A stretch of 31,240 bases of DNA from an uncultured Prevotella sp. (GCA_900557255.1 USSA01000019.1:1-31240); one strand, 5' to 3'; positions 1-8,601 are shown, counted from the first letter of the stretch. Made by a program: numbers and translations. Notes: generated by a model not told the origin, from the letters alone.

Positions 1-1
1 G

Positions 2-664
2 AAACTCGGAGCCGAACTCATCGTGGGCAGCGTGCAGGAAAGCATCGACAAGGGACGAGTGAAGGAAGAAACGGGTTATTATGCATCCCGAAACAAGTTG
101 CAGACCACTACCCTGCTCGATACCCTGGAGGAATATAAATTCGATGCAGCCATCGGTGGCGCCCGAAGAGATGAGGAGAAGGCGCGTGCCAAGGAACGCT
201 TCTTCAGTCATCGTGACGAATTCGGACAATGGAACCCGAAGAACCAGCGTCCTGAGCTCTGGAACATCTTCAACGGCAGAAAGAATATGGGCGAGCACTT
301 CCGTGTGTTCCCAATCTCCAACTGGACCGAGATGGATGTATGGCAGTATATCTTCCTGGAAAACATCCCGATGCCTTCGCTCTACTTCACCCACGAAAGA
401 GAGGTATTCAACCGCGACGGACAATGGCTCGCAGCCCTGCCTTGCATCAAGCGCAAGCCTACAGAGGAAGTGGTAAAGAAGCTGGTTCGCTGCCGCACCA
501 TCGGTGACATTACCTGCACCGGACTCACGGAATCGAAGGCGACAACCGTAGCGGATATCATTGACGAGATTGCTTCTACACGCGTGACAGAACGTGGAGG
601 AAGAGCCGATGACAAGCGAAGCGAAACGGCAATGGAAGACCGCAAGAAGGCGGGATACTTCTAA
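2..664 (+). CDS. cysD: Sulfate adenylyltransferase subunit 2 (CysD), 5' truncated by window edge
   Basis: CysD is the small catalytic subunit of ATP sulfurylase. It makes adenosine 5'-phosphosulfate (APS) from sulfate and ATP, with CysN supplying GTP energy. The frame is open to the left edge, so the N-terminal part, including the PP-loop, lies outside the window; the GTG at 23 is an internal Val codon. What remains matches the family closely: GGARRDEEKARAKER, WNPKNQRPELWN, an FPISNWTEMDVWQYI block and the C-terminal KKAGYF ending. It is followed by cysN on the same strand after 158 bp of heptamer repeats. Identification is secure; only the start is missing. Confidence 0.96.
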   Translation, partial: KLGAELIVGSVQESIDKGRVKEETGYYASRNKLQTTTLLDTLEEYKFDAAIGGARRDEEKARAKERFFSHRDEFGQWNPKNQRPELWNIFNGRKNMGEHFRVFPISNWTEMDVWQYIFLENIPMPSLYFTHEREVFNRDGQWLAALPCIKRKPTEEVVKKLVRCRTIGDITCTGLTESKATTVADIIDEIASTRVTERGGRADDKRSETAMEDRKKAGYF

Positions 665-666
665 TT

Positions 667-813
667 TTCAATGTTGAATATTAAATGTTGAATGTTGAAT
701 TAGCATAGCAGTCATATACAGCAAACAACTTAACACTTAACATTTAACACTTAACATTTAAATCAAGGTGAAGGTGAGGGCGCTAGCCCATTTAACATTT
801 AACACTTAACATT
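667..813. repeat. Heptamer-repeat tract between cysD and cysN
   Basis: Seven-base periodic repeats fill this intergenic space. TTGAATG/TTAAATG units occupy 667-701, and TTAACAC/TTAACAT units occupy 730-762 and again 791-813. An 18-base stretch is present twice (741-758 and 796-813). The first block is roughly complementary to the later ones, so the transcript could fold. A short GGGC-GCTA-GCCC dyad lies near 778-789 between the second and third blocks. There is no coding potential. Confidence 0.8.
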
Positions 814-822
814 AAAAGAAAC

Positions 823-2088
823 ATGGATAGAGGTTATTTAGATATGGAGCTGCTCCGCTTCTCTACTGCGGGCAGCGTGGACGATGGAAAGAGTACTTTG
901 ATAGGAAGACTGCTTTATGATAGCAAGTCGATTTTCGAAGACCAGTTGGAGGCGGTGGAGGCTGCTAGCAAGAGCCGCGGTAATGAAGAAGTGAACCTGG
1001 CTTTGCTCACGGATGGACTCCGTGCAGAGCGCGAACAGGGCATCACCATCGATGTGGCTTACCGCTATTTTGCTACACCGAAACGCAAGTTTATCATCGC
1101 CGATACTCCGGGACATATTCAGTATACCCGCAACATGGTAACGGGTGCTAGTACTGCCGACCTGAGCATCATTCTGATTGATGCACGTCATGGCGTACTG
1201 GAGCAGACCGTGCGCCACAGCTATATTTCTTCGCTGCTCGGTATACCACATATCCTGGTGGCTATCAACAAGATGGACTTGGTTGATTTCAGTAAAGATG
1301 TATACGACAAGATTGTTGCCGACTACAAGAAGATGTCGGAGGCATTGGATATCAAGAACGTGGTGTTTATCCCTATCAGCGCCAAGGATGGCGACAACGT
1401 GGTGAACAAGAGCGATAAGACTCCTTGGTATGAGGGACCTACCTTGTTGAACTATCTGGAGACGGTTCCGGTAGGTCATAAGACGGTGAGCGATTTCGTC
1501 CGTTTCCCTGTACAGTATGTGATTCGTCCTATCAGCAGCCAGTTCCCTGACTACCGAGGTTATGCGGGCAGAGTAAGCGGCGGCATCATCCGTCCGGGCG
1601 ATAAGATCAGAGTGTTGCCATCGGGCACGGAGAGCACCGTAAAGAGCATCGACTTCGTAGAGGAACACCTGGAGGAAGCGTATGCCCCAATGAGCGTTAC
1701 CCTGACTCTGAATGATGATATCGACATATCACGTGGCGATACCCTCGTGAAGGCAGATGAGAAGCAGCCTAGCATCGAACAGGACATCACGCTGGATGTA
1801 TGCTGGTTCAATGAGCGCCCTGCTGCCGTAAGAAACAAATACGTAATCCGTCAGGCAACCTTCGAAACCCAGGGTTTGATTCGAAGCATCAACTATCGCC
1901 GCAATATCAACACCTTGGAGAAGGAAGAAGGAGTATCGGAATTGAAGATGAACGATATTGCCGAGATCACCATTCACACCGCCAACCCATTGGTATTCGA
2001 TAAATATACGGAGAATAAGGTAACAGGCAGCCTCATCTTCATCGACCCGGATACGAACGAAACCGTGGGAGCAGGACTGATTAAGTAA
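823..2088 (+). CDS. cysN: Sulfate adenylyltransferase subunit 1 (CysN), GTPase
   Basis: CysN is the regulatory GTPase subunit of ATP sulfurylase; GTP hydrolysis drives APS formation by CysD. All translation-GTPase motifs are visible: P-loop GSVDDGKST at residues 17-25, DTPGH at 94-98, NKMD at 149-152 and an SAKDGDN-type G5. EF-Tu-like beta-barrel domains 2 and 3 follow. At 421 residues it is a CysN-only protein with no fused C-terminal APS kinase (CysC). The chosen ATG follows an A-rich AAAAGAAAC stretch; a later ATG at residue 8 is possible, but both precede the G domain. It probably forms an operon with cysD and cysH. Confidence 0.97.
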   Translation: MDRGYLDMELLRFSTAGSVDDGKSTLIGRLLYDSKSIFEDQLEAVEAASKSRGNEEVNLALLTDGLRAEREQGITIDVAYRYFATPKRKFIIADTPGHIQYTRNMVTGASTADLSIILIDARHGVLEQTVRHSYISSLLGIPHILVAINKMDLVDFSKDVYDKIVADYKKMSEALDIKNVVFIPISAKDGDNVVNKSDKTPWYEGPTLLNYLETVPVGHKTVSDFVRFPVQYVIRPISSQFPDYRGYAGRVSGGIIRPGDKIRVLPSGTESTVKSIDFVEEHLEEAYAPMSVTLTLNDDIDISRGDTLVKADEKQPSIEQDITLDVCWFNERPAAVRNKYVIRQATFETQGLIRSINYRRNINTLEKEEGVSELKMNDIAEITIHTANPLVFDKYTENKVTGSLIFIDPDTNETVGAGLIK

Positions 2089-2125
2089 TGTTGAATGTTG
2101 AATGTTAAATGTTGAATGTTAAATG
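2089..2125. repeat. Heptamer tract running into the cysH start codon
   Basis: About five TTGAATG/TTAAATG heptamers lie directly after the cysN stop, and the last unit contributes the ATG of cysH (2123-2125). No Shine-Dalgarno sequence is visible, which is common in Bacteroidota. A change in repeat number would alter the cysN-cysH spacing. Confidence 0.75.
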
Positions 2126-2848
2126 ATAAGTATTCAAAGTAATATAAAGGATTTGGTTCCGGAACTCAATAAGAAATTCAGCGATGCGCCTGCCGAGGAT
2201 ATTGTCGGTTATTTCCTTCAGGCATTCAAAGGGCGCATCGCTCTTTCTTCTTCCCTCAGCATCGAGGACCAGACGCTTACCGACATCATCGTGAAGATAG
2301 ATAAATCTGCTCGCATCTTCACACTCGATACAGGCAGACTCTTCCCGGAGACCTACCAGTTGATCGACAAGACAAACATGACCTACGGCATCAACCTGGA
2401 AGTATTCTTCCCTAACTATGAGGCGGTGCAGCAGATGGTGAAGGAAGAGGGCATCAACCTCTTCTATAATTCGATAGAAAGCCGTCACCGCTGCTGCCAG
2501 GTCAGAAAACTGGAACCGCTGAAGCGTGCGATGCAGGGACTCGACGTATGGATCTGCGGATTGAGAAAGCAGCAGAGCGTAACCCGCAAGGATATGCAGG
2601 TGGTGGAATGGGACGACATCCATAACCTAATCAAGGTGAACCCGCTCATCAACTGGAGCGAAGAGGATGTGGAGCAATATGTAAAGAAGCACCATGTGCC
2701 TTATAACAAACTGCAGGACAAGGGTTATCCGAGCATCGGTTGCCAACCTTGTACAAGAGCCATCAAGCCAGGCGAGGATATCCGAGCCGGAAGATGGTGG
2801 TGGGAATCGCCGGAACATCGCGAATGCGGACTGCATCAGAGAAGCTAG
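2123..2848 (+). CDS. cysH: Adenylyl-sulfate (APS) reductase of the CysH family, Fe-S type
   Basis: This 241-residue protein reduces activated sulfate to sulfite. It contains the Cys pairs that ligate a [4Fe-4S] cluster in assimilatory APS reductases: C124-C125 (HRCCQVRK) and C207/C210 (IGCQPC). The C-terminal catalytic cysteine is in ECGLH at residues 234-238. PAPS reductases of the enterobacterial type lack the four cluster cysteines, so APS is the likelier substrate. This fits the absence of an APS kinase domain in CysN. The SSSLSIEDQ and TLDTGRLFPETY segments form the nucleotide-binding part. A thioredoxin-type reductant is expected from the family. Substrate choice is inferred from motifs only. 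Confidence 0.93.
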   Translation: MISIQSNIKDLVPELNKKFSDAPAEDIVGYFLQAFKGRIALSSSLSIEDQTLTDIIVKIDKSARIFTLDTGRLFPETYQLIDKTNMTYGINLEVFFPNYEAVQQMVKEEGINLFYNSIESRHRCCQVRKLEPLKRAMQGLDVWICGLRKQQSVTRKDMQVVEWDDIHNLIKVNPLINWSEEDVEQYVKKHHVPYNKLQDKGYPSIGCQPCTRAIKPGEDIRAGRWWWESPEHRECGLHQRS

Positions 2849-2935
2849 GTTTTAAGTGAAGAACGAAGAGTGAAGAGTGAAGAAACAACGTTCGACGGAC
2901 GAAGTGAAAGTCAATTCAAATGTTTTAGGAAGGGA

Positions 2936-3019
2936 ATGAGCATGAAGAATTTAATCATCAATATCTTGGAGGCAGCGGCATTCCTGCTGTTGGGATTGGG
3001 CGTTAGCCTGCTTGGATAA
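2936..3019 (+). CDS. Small hydrophobic membrane peptide (27 aa)
   Basis: A short frame, MSMKNLIINILEAAAFLLLG and onward, lies between cysH and the first permease gene on the same strand, 12 bp upstream of the pstC-like start. An ATG two codons later (2942) is an alternative start. AGGAAGGGA just upstream is a plausible ribosome binding site. The peptide has a short basic/polar N-terminus followed by one hydrophobic segment of about 16 residues (FLLLGLGVSLLG end), as in small single-span proteins. I do not recognise a family. Its tight position suggests co-translation with the ABC permeases, perhaps as a small accessory subunit, but this is inference. Confidence 0.5.
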   Translation: MSMKNLIINILEAAAFLLLGLGVSLLG

Positions 3020-3031
3020 TAAAATACGAGT

Positions 3032-3913
3032 ATGGATTATAGAATAGCAAAGGATAAGATAGCAGGACAGGTGATGTTTCTCTTGACCATCGCCTCCATA
3101 TTCCTGGTAATCATCATGGCGGTGGGACTGTTTATCAAGTCGGAGCCGATATTGAGCCAATATAACCTGTGGGAACTCCTCACAGAGAGCAACTGGCGAC
3201 CGATGGAAGGCAAGTTCGGATTCCTACCTTTCCTCGCCGGCACCTTCTGGTGTACGGCACTCGCCATCCTCATCGCCCTGCCCATCTCCCTGTTCATGGC
3301 CATCTATCTCACGGAATACGCCCACCGCAACATCCGGAAATACGTTTATCCCCTGCTCGATATTCTAGCCGGACTTCCCTCCGTCATCTATGGCGTGTGG
3401 GGCACCCTGCTCATCGTGCCTTGGGTTTCGAAGCATGTTGCTCCCCTTTTCGTAGAGTTCTCTTCGGGATATACGGTTCTGGCGGGCGGCATCGTATTGA
3501 GCGTGATGATCATCCCGCTCCTGGTGAGCCTGTTTATGGAGATATTCGATAACATATCAACAGATTTGAGAGAAGCTTCGCTCTCGCTGGGTGCCACGCA
3601 ATGGCAAACCATCAAGCATGTTGTGCTGAGGAAGGCACGACCGGGAATGATTGCCGCTGTAGTCTTGGCGCTGAGCCGAACGCTGGGAGAAACGATAGCT
3701 GTACTGATGGTGTGCGGAAACCTCGCCATCGTTCCGGGCAGCGTGCTCGATGCCTGCTATCCGATACCGGCACTCATCGCTAACAATTATGGTGAAATGC
3801 TCTCGGTTCCGCTTTATGACAGCGCCCTGATGTTTGCCGCCTTCCTTCTGTTTTTCGTGGTAGTGATATTGAATCTCGGCTCGAGAATCGTGCTTTTAAA
3901 GGTAAAAGAGTAA
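3032..3913 (+). CDS. PstC-like ABC transporter permease
   Basis: This 293-residue inner-membrane permease belongs to the PstC branch of the binding-protein-dependent transport family. The N-terminal membrane segment is at about residues 14-36, followed by a periplasmic stretch and the core (about 70-285). The core carries an EAA-type cytoplasmic loop, EASLSLGATQWQT, that contacts the ATPase. PstC normally pairs with PstA to import phosphate, using PstS and PstB. Here neither PstS nor PstB is in view and the gene follows cysDNH. It could therefore serve sulfate or another oxyanion, or depend on unlinked partners. I leave the symbol empty because the substrate is uncertain. The next gene starts 19 bp downstream. 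Confidence 0.88.
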   Translation: MDYRIAKDKIAGQVMFLLTIASIFLVIIMAVGLFIKSEPILSQYNLWELLTESNWRPMEGKFGFLPFLAGTFWCTALAILIALPISLFMAIYLTEYAHRNIRKYVYPLLDILAGLPSVIYGVWGTLLIVPWVSKHVAPLFVEFSSGYTVLAGGIVLSVMIIPLLVSLFMEIFDNISTDLREASLSLGATQWQTIKHVVLRKARPGMIAAVVLALSRTLGETIAVLMVCGNLAIVPGSVLDACYPIPALIANNYGEMLSVPLYDSALMFAAFLLFFVVVILNLGSRIVLLKVKE

Positions 3914-3932
3914 AAAGAGTAAAAAAAGGCTT

Positions 3933-4772
3933 ATGAAATACTTGGAAGAAAGAATCGTGAAATTACTGATGCTCGGCTCGATAGGCATTGTGGGCTTCTT
4001 CGTGTTGAGCGTTCTCTGGACTATCTTCAAACGAGGACTGCCGGTGCTCTCCTGGGAGATGGTGAGCCAGTTGCCTAGCGGTGGCTTCTATCTGGGCGGC
4101 AAGGGCGGCTTCCTCAATGCCATCGTGGGCAGCCTTTATATCGTAGGCGGCTCTACCTTGCTCGGTCTGCTTATCTCGCTGCCCGTAGTGTTCTATATGA
4201 ATGTATATCTCAAACCCAACTCAAAATTCGGATATATCGCCCGTCTGGCTTATGATACCCTCTTCGGAATTCCGAGCATCGTTTATGGCTCCTTTGCCTT
4301 TACGGTGATGGTTTGGCTGGGCATCAGGGCATCGCTGGGCGGAGGTATTCTCGTCACCACCCTGCTCATCGTTCCGATACTCATCCGTTCGATGGACGAA
4401 GTGGCAAAGACGATTCCGCAAGAGATACTCGATTCTTCCTACAGTCTGGGAGCCACGAGGATAGAAACCATCGGCGTGGTACTGAGACAGATAGCCCCAG
4501 CCATCGCTACCGCCACCTTATTAAGTATAGGTAGAGCCATCGGCGATTGTGCCGGAGTGATGTTTACGGCAGGATTCTCCGATCATATCCCTCATGGACT
4601 GAACCAGCAGGCAGCTACCCTCCCATTGAGCGTGTTCTTCCAGTTAAGCGCGCCGCAGGAGGAGGTTCAGAACAGAGCCTACGCTGCAGCCGTGGTACTC
4701 ACCATCATCGTTTTGGTGTTGAGCTTCGGAGGCAGATACATGATGGCCCATTTCTCTAAAAACAAGGTATAA
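3933..4772 (+). CDS. PstA-like ABC transporter permease
   Basis: This is the 279-residue partner permease of the preceding gene. It has an N-terminal membrane segment (about 11-33) and an EAA-like loop, DSSYSLGATRIETIGVVLRQ, ending in several hydrophobic segments. The PstC/PstA order is the usual one, but the pair is followed directly by a terminator and convergent panD rather than pstB and phoU. The ATPase must come from upstream of the window or elsewhere. Annotation pipelines will probably call it PstA; the cys neighbourhood makes sulfate a real alternative substrate. Confidence 0.88.
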   Translation: MKYLEERIVKLLMLGSIGIVGFFVLSVLWTIFKRGLPVLSWEMVSQLPSGGFYLGGKGGFLNAIVGSLYIVGGSTLLGLLISLPVVFYMNVYLKPNSKFGYIARLAYDTLFGIPSIVYGSFAFTVMVWLGIRASLGGGILVTTLLIVPILIRSMDEVAKTIPQEILDSSYSLGATRIETIGVVLRQIAPAIATATLLSIGRAIGDCAGVMFTAGFSDHIPHGLNQQAATLPLSVFFQLSAPQEEVQNRAYAAAVVLTIIVLVLSFGGRYMMAHFSKNKV

Positions 4773-4775
4773 ACA

Positions 4776-4819
4776 AATATGCGTTCCTACGGATTCATCT
4801 ATCCACAGGAACGCATATT
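4776..4819 (+). terminator. Terminator hairpin after the permease genes
   Basis: A perfect 13-bp stem (4776-4788 with 4807-4819; AATATGCGTTCCT and its complement) encloses an 18-nt loop that can form an inner GGAT/ATCC pair. It starts 4 bp after the pstA-like stop. The following run is CTTTATGATT rather than a clean T tract. Because panD converges from the right, it may act in both directions. Confidence 0.7.
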
Positions 4820-4879
4820 CTTTATGATTATCATACGAGATTATCATTCTTTATACAATTCTATATCATCATACGATAT

Positions 4880-5224
4880 TTAAACCTTATTTCCCTCTTT
4901 TGGGAAAACCACGGTTGGTTGGAAGGTCTTAGCCTCCTCAAAGTCCATCAGGGCATAAGCGATGATGATGACGGTATCGCCCACCTGCACCTTGCGGGCT
5001 GCAGCACCGTTCAGGCAGATACAACCGCTGCCACGCTCACCCTTGATAATATAGGTCTCCAAGCGCTCACCATTGTTGTTATCTACAATCTGAACCTTCT
5101 CGCCTGCTATCAGATTAGCAGCGTCCATCAAGTCCTCATCGATGGTGATGCTACCCATATAATTCAGGTTAGCCTCAGTTACGGTCACACAATGGAGCTT
5201 ACTCTTCAATACTTCTATCTGCAT
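4880..5224 (-). CDS. panD: Aspartate 1-decarboxylase
   Basis: PanD converts L-aspartate to beta-alanine for pantothenate and coenzyme A synthesis. The 114-residue proenzyme is pyruvoyl-dependent. The self-cleavage site Gly24-Ser25 (YMGSITID) is intact and yields the pyruvoyl group on the alpha chain. Further family features are K9, the [22 protein letters not shown] block and IIIAYALM. It lies 60 bp downstream of panC on the same strand, so the two probably form an operon that supplies both beta-alanine and the condensation enzyme. Confidence 0.97.
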   Translation of the reverse strand: MQIEVLKSKLHCVTVTEANLNYMGSITIDEDLMDAANLIAGEKVQIVDNNNGERLETYIIKGERGSGCICLNGAAARKVQVGDTVIIIAYALMDFEEAKTFQPTVVFPKEGNKV

Positions 5225-5284
5225 TGTTCTGTTATTACTTGATCTGTTACGGATTAAACTTAATAAAGAATATCTATCGAGGAA

Positions 5285-6142
5285 TTATCCCTTATACTTG
5301 ATATGGTCGATGAGACGGATAGGAGTCTTACCGCAATAAACGGTGATGCAACCTACCACGTATGCACTATCCTCCCATGAAGAAACATCCTGCAGGCTGT
5401 CGCCATCCACAATCTGGAAATACTCTACCTCCAGACCCTCTACAGCATTGATGTCGGCAACTACCTTATCGTGAGTTTCCTGTACGGTATGAGTCTTGGC
5501 ATACTCCACACTCTCCTTCAGGGCCTTATAGATGTTTGGCGCAATGGCACGCTCATCAGGAGCCAGCAAAGTATTACGGCTGCTCTTAGCCAAACCGTCC
5601 TCATCACGGACAATAGGGCACTCAACAATCTGCACATCGCTGTTGATGTACTTCACGAGCTGCTTGATGACAGCAATCTGCTGCCAATCCTTCTCACCGA
5701 AATAAGCACGAGTTGGTCGAACGATATAGAAAAGACGGCTCACTACCTGACATACACCATTGAAATGACCCGGGCGCTTGGCACCCTCCATCACAGTAGA
5801 AACAGGTGGAAACTCGAAGTGGCGTGTATCAGGTGTAGGATACATCTCCTTCACCGATGGTGCAAACACATAGTCAGCACCACAAGCCTCCAAGAGCTTG
5901 CAGTCAGCATCGAGGGTACGAGGATAGCGATCCAAGTCACCCTGATCATTAAACTGTGTAGGATTCAGGAACACAGAAACCACAGTCACGCCATTTTCCT
6001 TCACACTGCGCTTAACAAGAGAGGCGTGACCCTCATGCAGCGCACCCATAGTTGGCACAAGGCCGATTTCCTTTCCCTCCTTACGACACATGAAGAGTTC
6101 GTTCTGGAGGTCAACAATCTTATTGAATACTTTCATCGTCAT
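5285..6142 (-). CDS. panC: Pantothenate synthetase
   Basis: PanC joins pantoate and beta-alanine using ATP. It carries [14 protein letters not shown], with the HxGH nucleotidyl-transfer motif at residues 36-39, plus the [16 protein letters not shown] and GLAKSSRN (KMSKS-like) motifs. The frame is open 13 codons further upstream to 6181, but family proteins begin with a short lead such as MxVF. I therefore chose the ATG at 6142 (MTMKVFNK); 6136 is the alternative. panD follows in the same transcriptional direction. Confidence 0.95.
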   Translation of the reverse strand: MTMKVFNKIVDLQNELFMCRKEGKEIGLVPTMGALHEGHASLVKRSVKENGVTVVSVFLNPTQFNDQGDLDRYPRTLDADCKLLEACGADYVFAPSVKEMYPTPDTRHFEFPPVSTVMEGAKRPGHFNGVCQVVSRLFYIVRPTRAYFGEKDWQQIAVIKQLVKYINSDVQIVECPIVRDEDGLAKSSRNTLLAPDERAIAPNIYKALKESVEYAKTHTVQETHDKVVADINAVEGLEVEYFQIVDGDSLQDVSSWEDSAYVVGCITVYCGKTPIRLIDHIKYKG

Positions 6143-6270
6143 AATCTGTTTTCGGGTGCAAAATAACAACTTTTTTCTCAAATGAGAAAGAAAAAACTTA
6201 AAAATATGCGAATTATTGCCGAAAATAATGAATTTCGGAGAAAAAATGCCCCTATTTGAAGTTTTTTTTG

Positions 6271-6278
6271 TACCTTTG
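6271..6278 (+). promoter_or_regulatory. -7 box upstream of the GT5-like gene
   Basis: TACCTTTG followed by CA matches the Bacteroidota -7 element TAnnTTTG and lies 32 bp before the start codon at 6311. A TTTG at 6255-6258 is too close for a standard -33 element (12 bp instead of about 20), so the -33 is weak or absent. Confidence 0.6.
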
Positions 6279-6310
6279 CACGTAATTCGTAAGAATAAAA
6301 TTTAAATTTT

Positions 6311-7123
6311 ATGGCAAAAAAAGTATTATTTATCAATCAGGAGATCGACCCATACGTAGCCGAGTCTCACATGTCAATCATGGGACGCGAACTGCCCCAG
6401 AAGATGCAGGAAGCAGGTTTTGAGATCCGCACCTTCATGCCTAAGTGGGGCACCATCAACGAGCGTCGCGGACAATTGCACGAGGTCATTCGCCTGTCTG
6501 GTATGAACCTTATTATAGATGATACAGACCATCCGCTGATCATCAAGGTTGCATCTATACCAACAACACGACAGCAGATTTATTTCATCGATAATGACGA
6601 CTATTTCAAGAGCCGCCAGATGGGTACCGATGAAAACGGAAAGGAATATGCCGATAACGGAGAAAGAGCTATCTTCTTTGCACGTGGCGTATTGGAAACC
6701 GTGAAGAAGCTCCGCTGGCAGCCTGACGTAATCGTCTGCCAGGGTTGGGCTAGCGCAGTAGTACCTTTCTATGTAAAGACAGCCTACAGCGAAGAGCCTT
6801 CATTTGCAGAATCAAAGGTGATTACCGCTCTCTATACCAACGAACTCAAGGGTGAACTGGGTACCAACTTCAAACGTTGCGTTGCCTTCCGCGATGCCAA
6901 GTCTGAACTGCTTGACAGTTATCAGGACGACTTCGACTTCATTGAGCTCGGCAAACTCGCCATCGACTACAGCGACGGTGTGGTAGAAGGTGAAGAAGAA
7001 GCTAACCAGATTCTCGTTGATTATGCGAAGGAGAAGAACAAGCCTGTATTGGCTTATCCGGGAGAAGATATCCAGGAGCCATACGCAGACTTCATCAACA
7101 AGGTTTGTCCTGACGCTGAATAA
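6311..7123 (+). CDS. Glycogen/starch-synthase-like GT5 N-terminal domain protein
   Basis: This 270-residue protein resembles only the N-terminal Rossmann domain of GT5 glycogen synthases: it begins KVLFINQEIDPYV, with LPQKMQEAGFEIRTFMPKWG next and DVIVCQGWASAVVPFYV later. The C-terminal nucleotide-sugar domain is absent, since full enzymes are about 470-550 residues. The KxGG motif that binds ADP-glucose near the N-terminus is replaced by AESHMSIMG. The protein is therefore unlikely to be a self-sufficient ADP-glucose synthase. Databases usually label such proteins glycogen/starch synthase. It is followed by a DUF4270 gene after 35 bp, probably co-transcribed. Confidence 0.85.
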   Translation: MAKKVLFINQEIDPYVAESHMSIMGRELPQKMQEAGFEIRTFMPKWGTINERRGQLHEVIRLSGMNLIIDDTDHPLIIKVASIPTTRQQIYFIDNDDYFKSRQMGTDENGKEYADNGERAIFFARGVLETVKKLRWQPDVIVCQGWASAVVPFYVKTAYSEEPSFAESKVITALYTNELKGELGTNFKRCVAFRDAKSELLDSYQDDFDFIELGKLAIDYSDGVVEGEEEANQILVDYAKEKNKPVLAYPGEDIQEPYADFINKVCPDAE

Positions 7124-7158
7124 AATTCCGACAACAGAGACACATACATTAAAGGATA

Positions 7159-8601
7159 ATGAAAATTTTAAGACTCTTAACAGTATTAGCAATAGCAGCG
7201 CTTACTTTCGCTGCATGTGATGACACCACCGAGGGAATCGGTGGTAGCATCACTAATAAGATAGACAACATTAACATTTCTGACTCAGCGTTCAATGTTA
7301 CCACAAAGTCTATAGTAGCAGATTCCGTATTGAGCCGCAACAACACGGGCCTTATCGGTAATATGAAAGACCCGGAAACCGGCAATTATGTAAAGGGCGA
7401 CTACATGACCCAGTTGAGCGTATTGCCTACTTTCTCTGTAGATACACTCGATTACATCAAGAAGGCAAACAATGGAAAACTAGAAGCAGACTCATGCTAT
7501 CTCCTCATTTCATACAATGCCAGCTATGGAGACACCATCGCCCCAATGAAGGTGACAGCCTATGAGATGACCAAGCCGATGGCAGAGGATAAGGAGTATT
7601 ACTCTAATTATGATGCCTTCCAGAACGGCTGGGTAAGCGAAGACAGCCAGCATTGGAGCAGTAATTACAACTTGAGCAATACATCAGACGTCAAGAACTT
7701 CAAGATTTACTTGAATAAGGAGTACAAGAAAGATGGTAAGACTTATAAGAACTACGGATCTTACATCCTGCAGACATACGAAAAGCATCCAGAGTACTTC
7801 AAGACCAACTTCAAGTTCCTGCACAATGTCTGCCCTGGCTTCTACATCAAGAATGTAGGTGGTACGGGTAACATGGCTAAGATCTGGAATACAGAGCTTA
7901 TCTTCTACTGGACCCGTCACAAGACCATCAATAAAGACAGTACTGCTGTAGGAATCGGATACAACCGTTTTGATGGTACAGAAGAGGTATTGCAGCTCAA
8001 CAAGATTGAGAATGATACCGAGAACTTGGAGCAGTTGGCAAGTCGTCAGGATAGCTGTACTTATCTCAAGTCGCCTGCCGGTATCTTCACCGAGGTTACC
8101 CTCCCTATCGAAGACATCATGAAGGGCCATGAGAAGGATACGCTCAACACAGCTACCATCTCCTTCCCACGACTCAACAATGCAGACGAAGACAACCCAT
8201 ACAACTTTGCTACACCAAGCACCATCCTGATGGTTCAGAAAGACAGTTTGCAGTCGTTCTTCGAAAAGAGCAAGTTGGCAGATAGCCGTACTTCTTATAC
8301 CACAAGCTACAGCAGTACAGGTACTTATAAGAATGCCTATACATTCCAGAATATCGCCAACCTGGTTTCTGCCATGTATAAGAACAAGGGCAAGGGAGAA
8401 AACTGGAATAAAGTAGTACTGGTTCCTGTAAACGTTATCACAACCACACAGGGCCATACTACCGTCATCTCCAAGATTAATCACGATATGTCACTCGCTT
8501 CTACCCGACTGAAACGAGGTATAATAACCACCGACAGCAACGGCAAGGAGACAAGTCCTATACAGATAAAGGTGATTTACAGTAAGTTTAAAGAAGAATA
8601 A
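7159..8601 (+). CDS. DUF4270 domain-containing lipoprotein
   Basis: A 480-residue protein with a lipoprotein signal peptide: MKILRLLTVLAIAALTFAAC, with the lipobox cysteine at residue 20. It should therefore be membrane-anchored, probably in the outer membrane or surface-exposed. The rest fits DUF4270, a Bacteroidota family of unknown function: an early DSVLSRN..GNMKDPETG strand set, many Tyr/Asn/Thr-rich beta segments and a C-terminal IKVIYSKF ending. The start has AAAGGATA just upstream. It sits between the GT5-like gene and a 48-residue gene in one apparent operon. Confidence 0.88.
   Translation: MKILRLLTVLAIAALTFAACDDTTEGIGGSITNKIDNINISDSAFNVTTKSIVADSVLSRNNTGLIGNMKDPETGNYVKGDYMTQLSVLPTFSVDTLDYIKKANNGKLEADSCYLLISYNASYGDTIAPMKVTAYEMTKPMAEDKEYYSNYDAFQNGWVSEDSQHWSSNYNLSNTSDVKNFKIYLNKEYKKDGKTYKNYGSYILQTYEKHPEYFKTNFKFLHNVCPGFYIKNVGGTGNMAKIWNTELIFYWTRHKTINKDSTAVGIGYNRFDGTEEVLQLNKIENDTENLEQLASRQDSCTYLKSPAGIFTEVTLPIEDIMKGHEKDTLNTATISFPRLNNADEDNPYNFATPSTILMVQKDSLQSFFEKSKLADSRTSYTTSYSSTGTYKNAYTFQNIANLVSAMYKNKGKGENWNKVVLVPVNVITTTQGHTTVISKINHDMSLASTRLKRGIITTDSNGKETSPIQIKVIYSKFKEE

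Noticed and set aside
838..1668. A 276-codon frame on the - strand opposite cysN
   Set aside because: cysN on the other strand has every GTPase motif; the antisense frame has none and no start context.
6160..6181. Promoter of panC at the TTATTTTGC sequence on the - strand
   Set aside because: It fits TAnnTTTG only with a mismatch and the nearest TTTG is at the wrong distance, so I did not annotate it.
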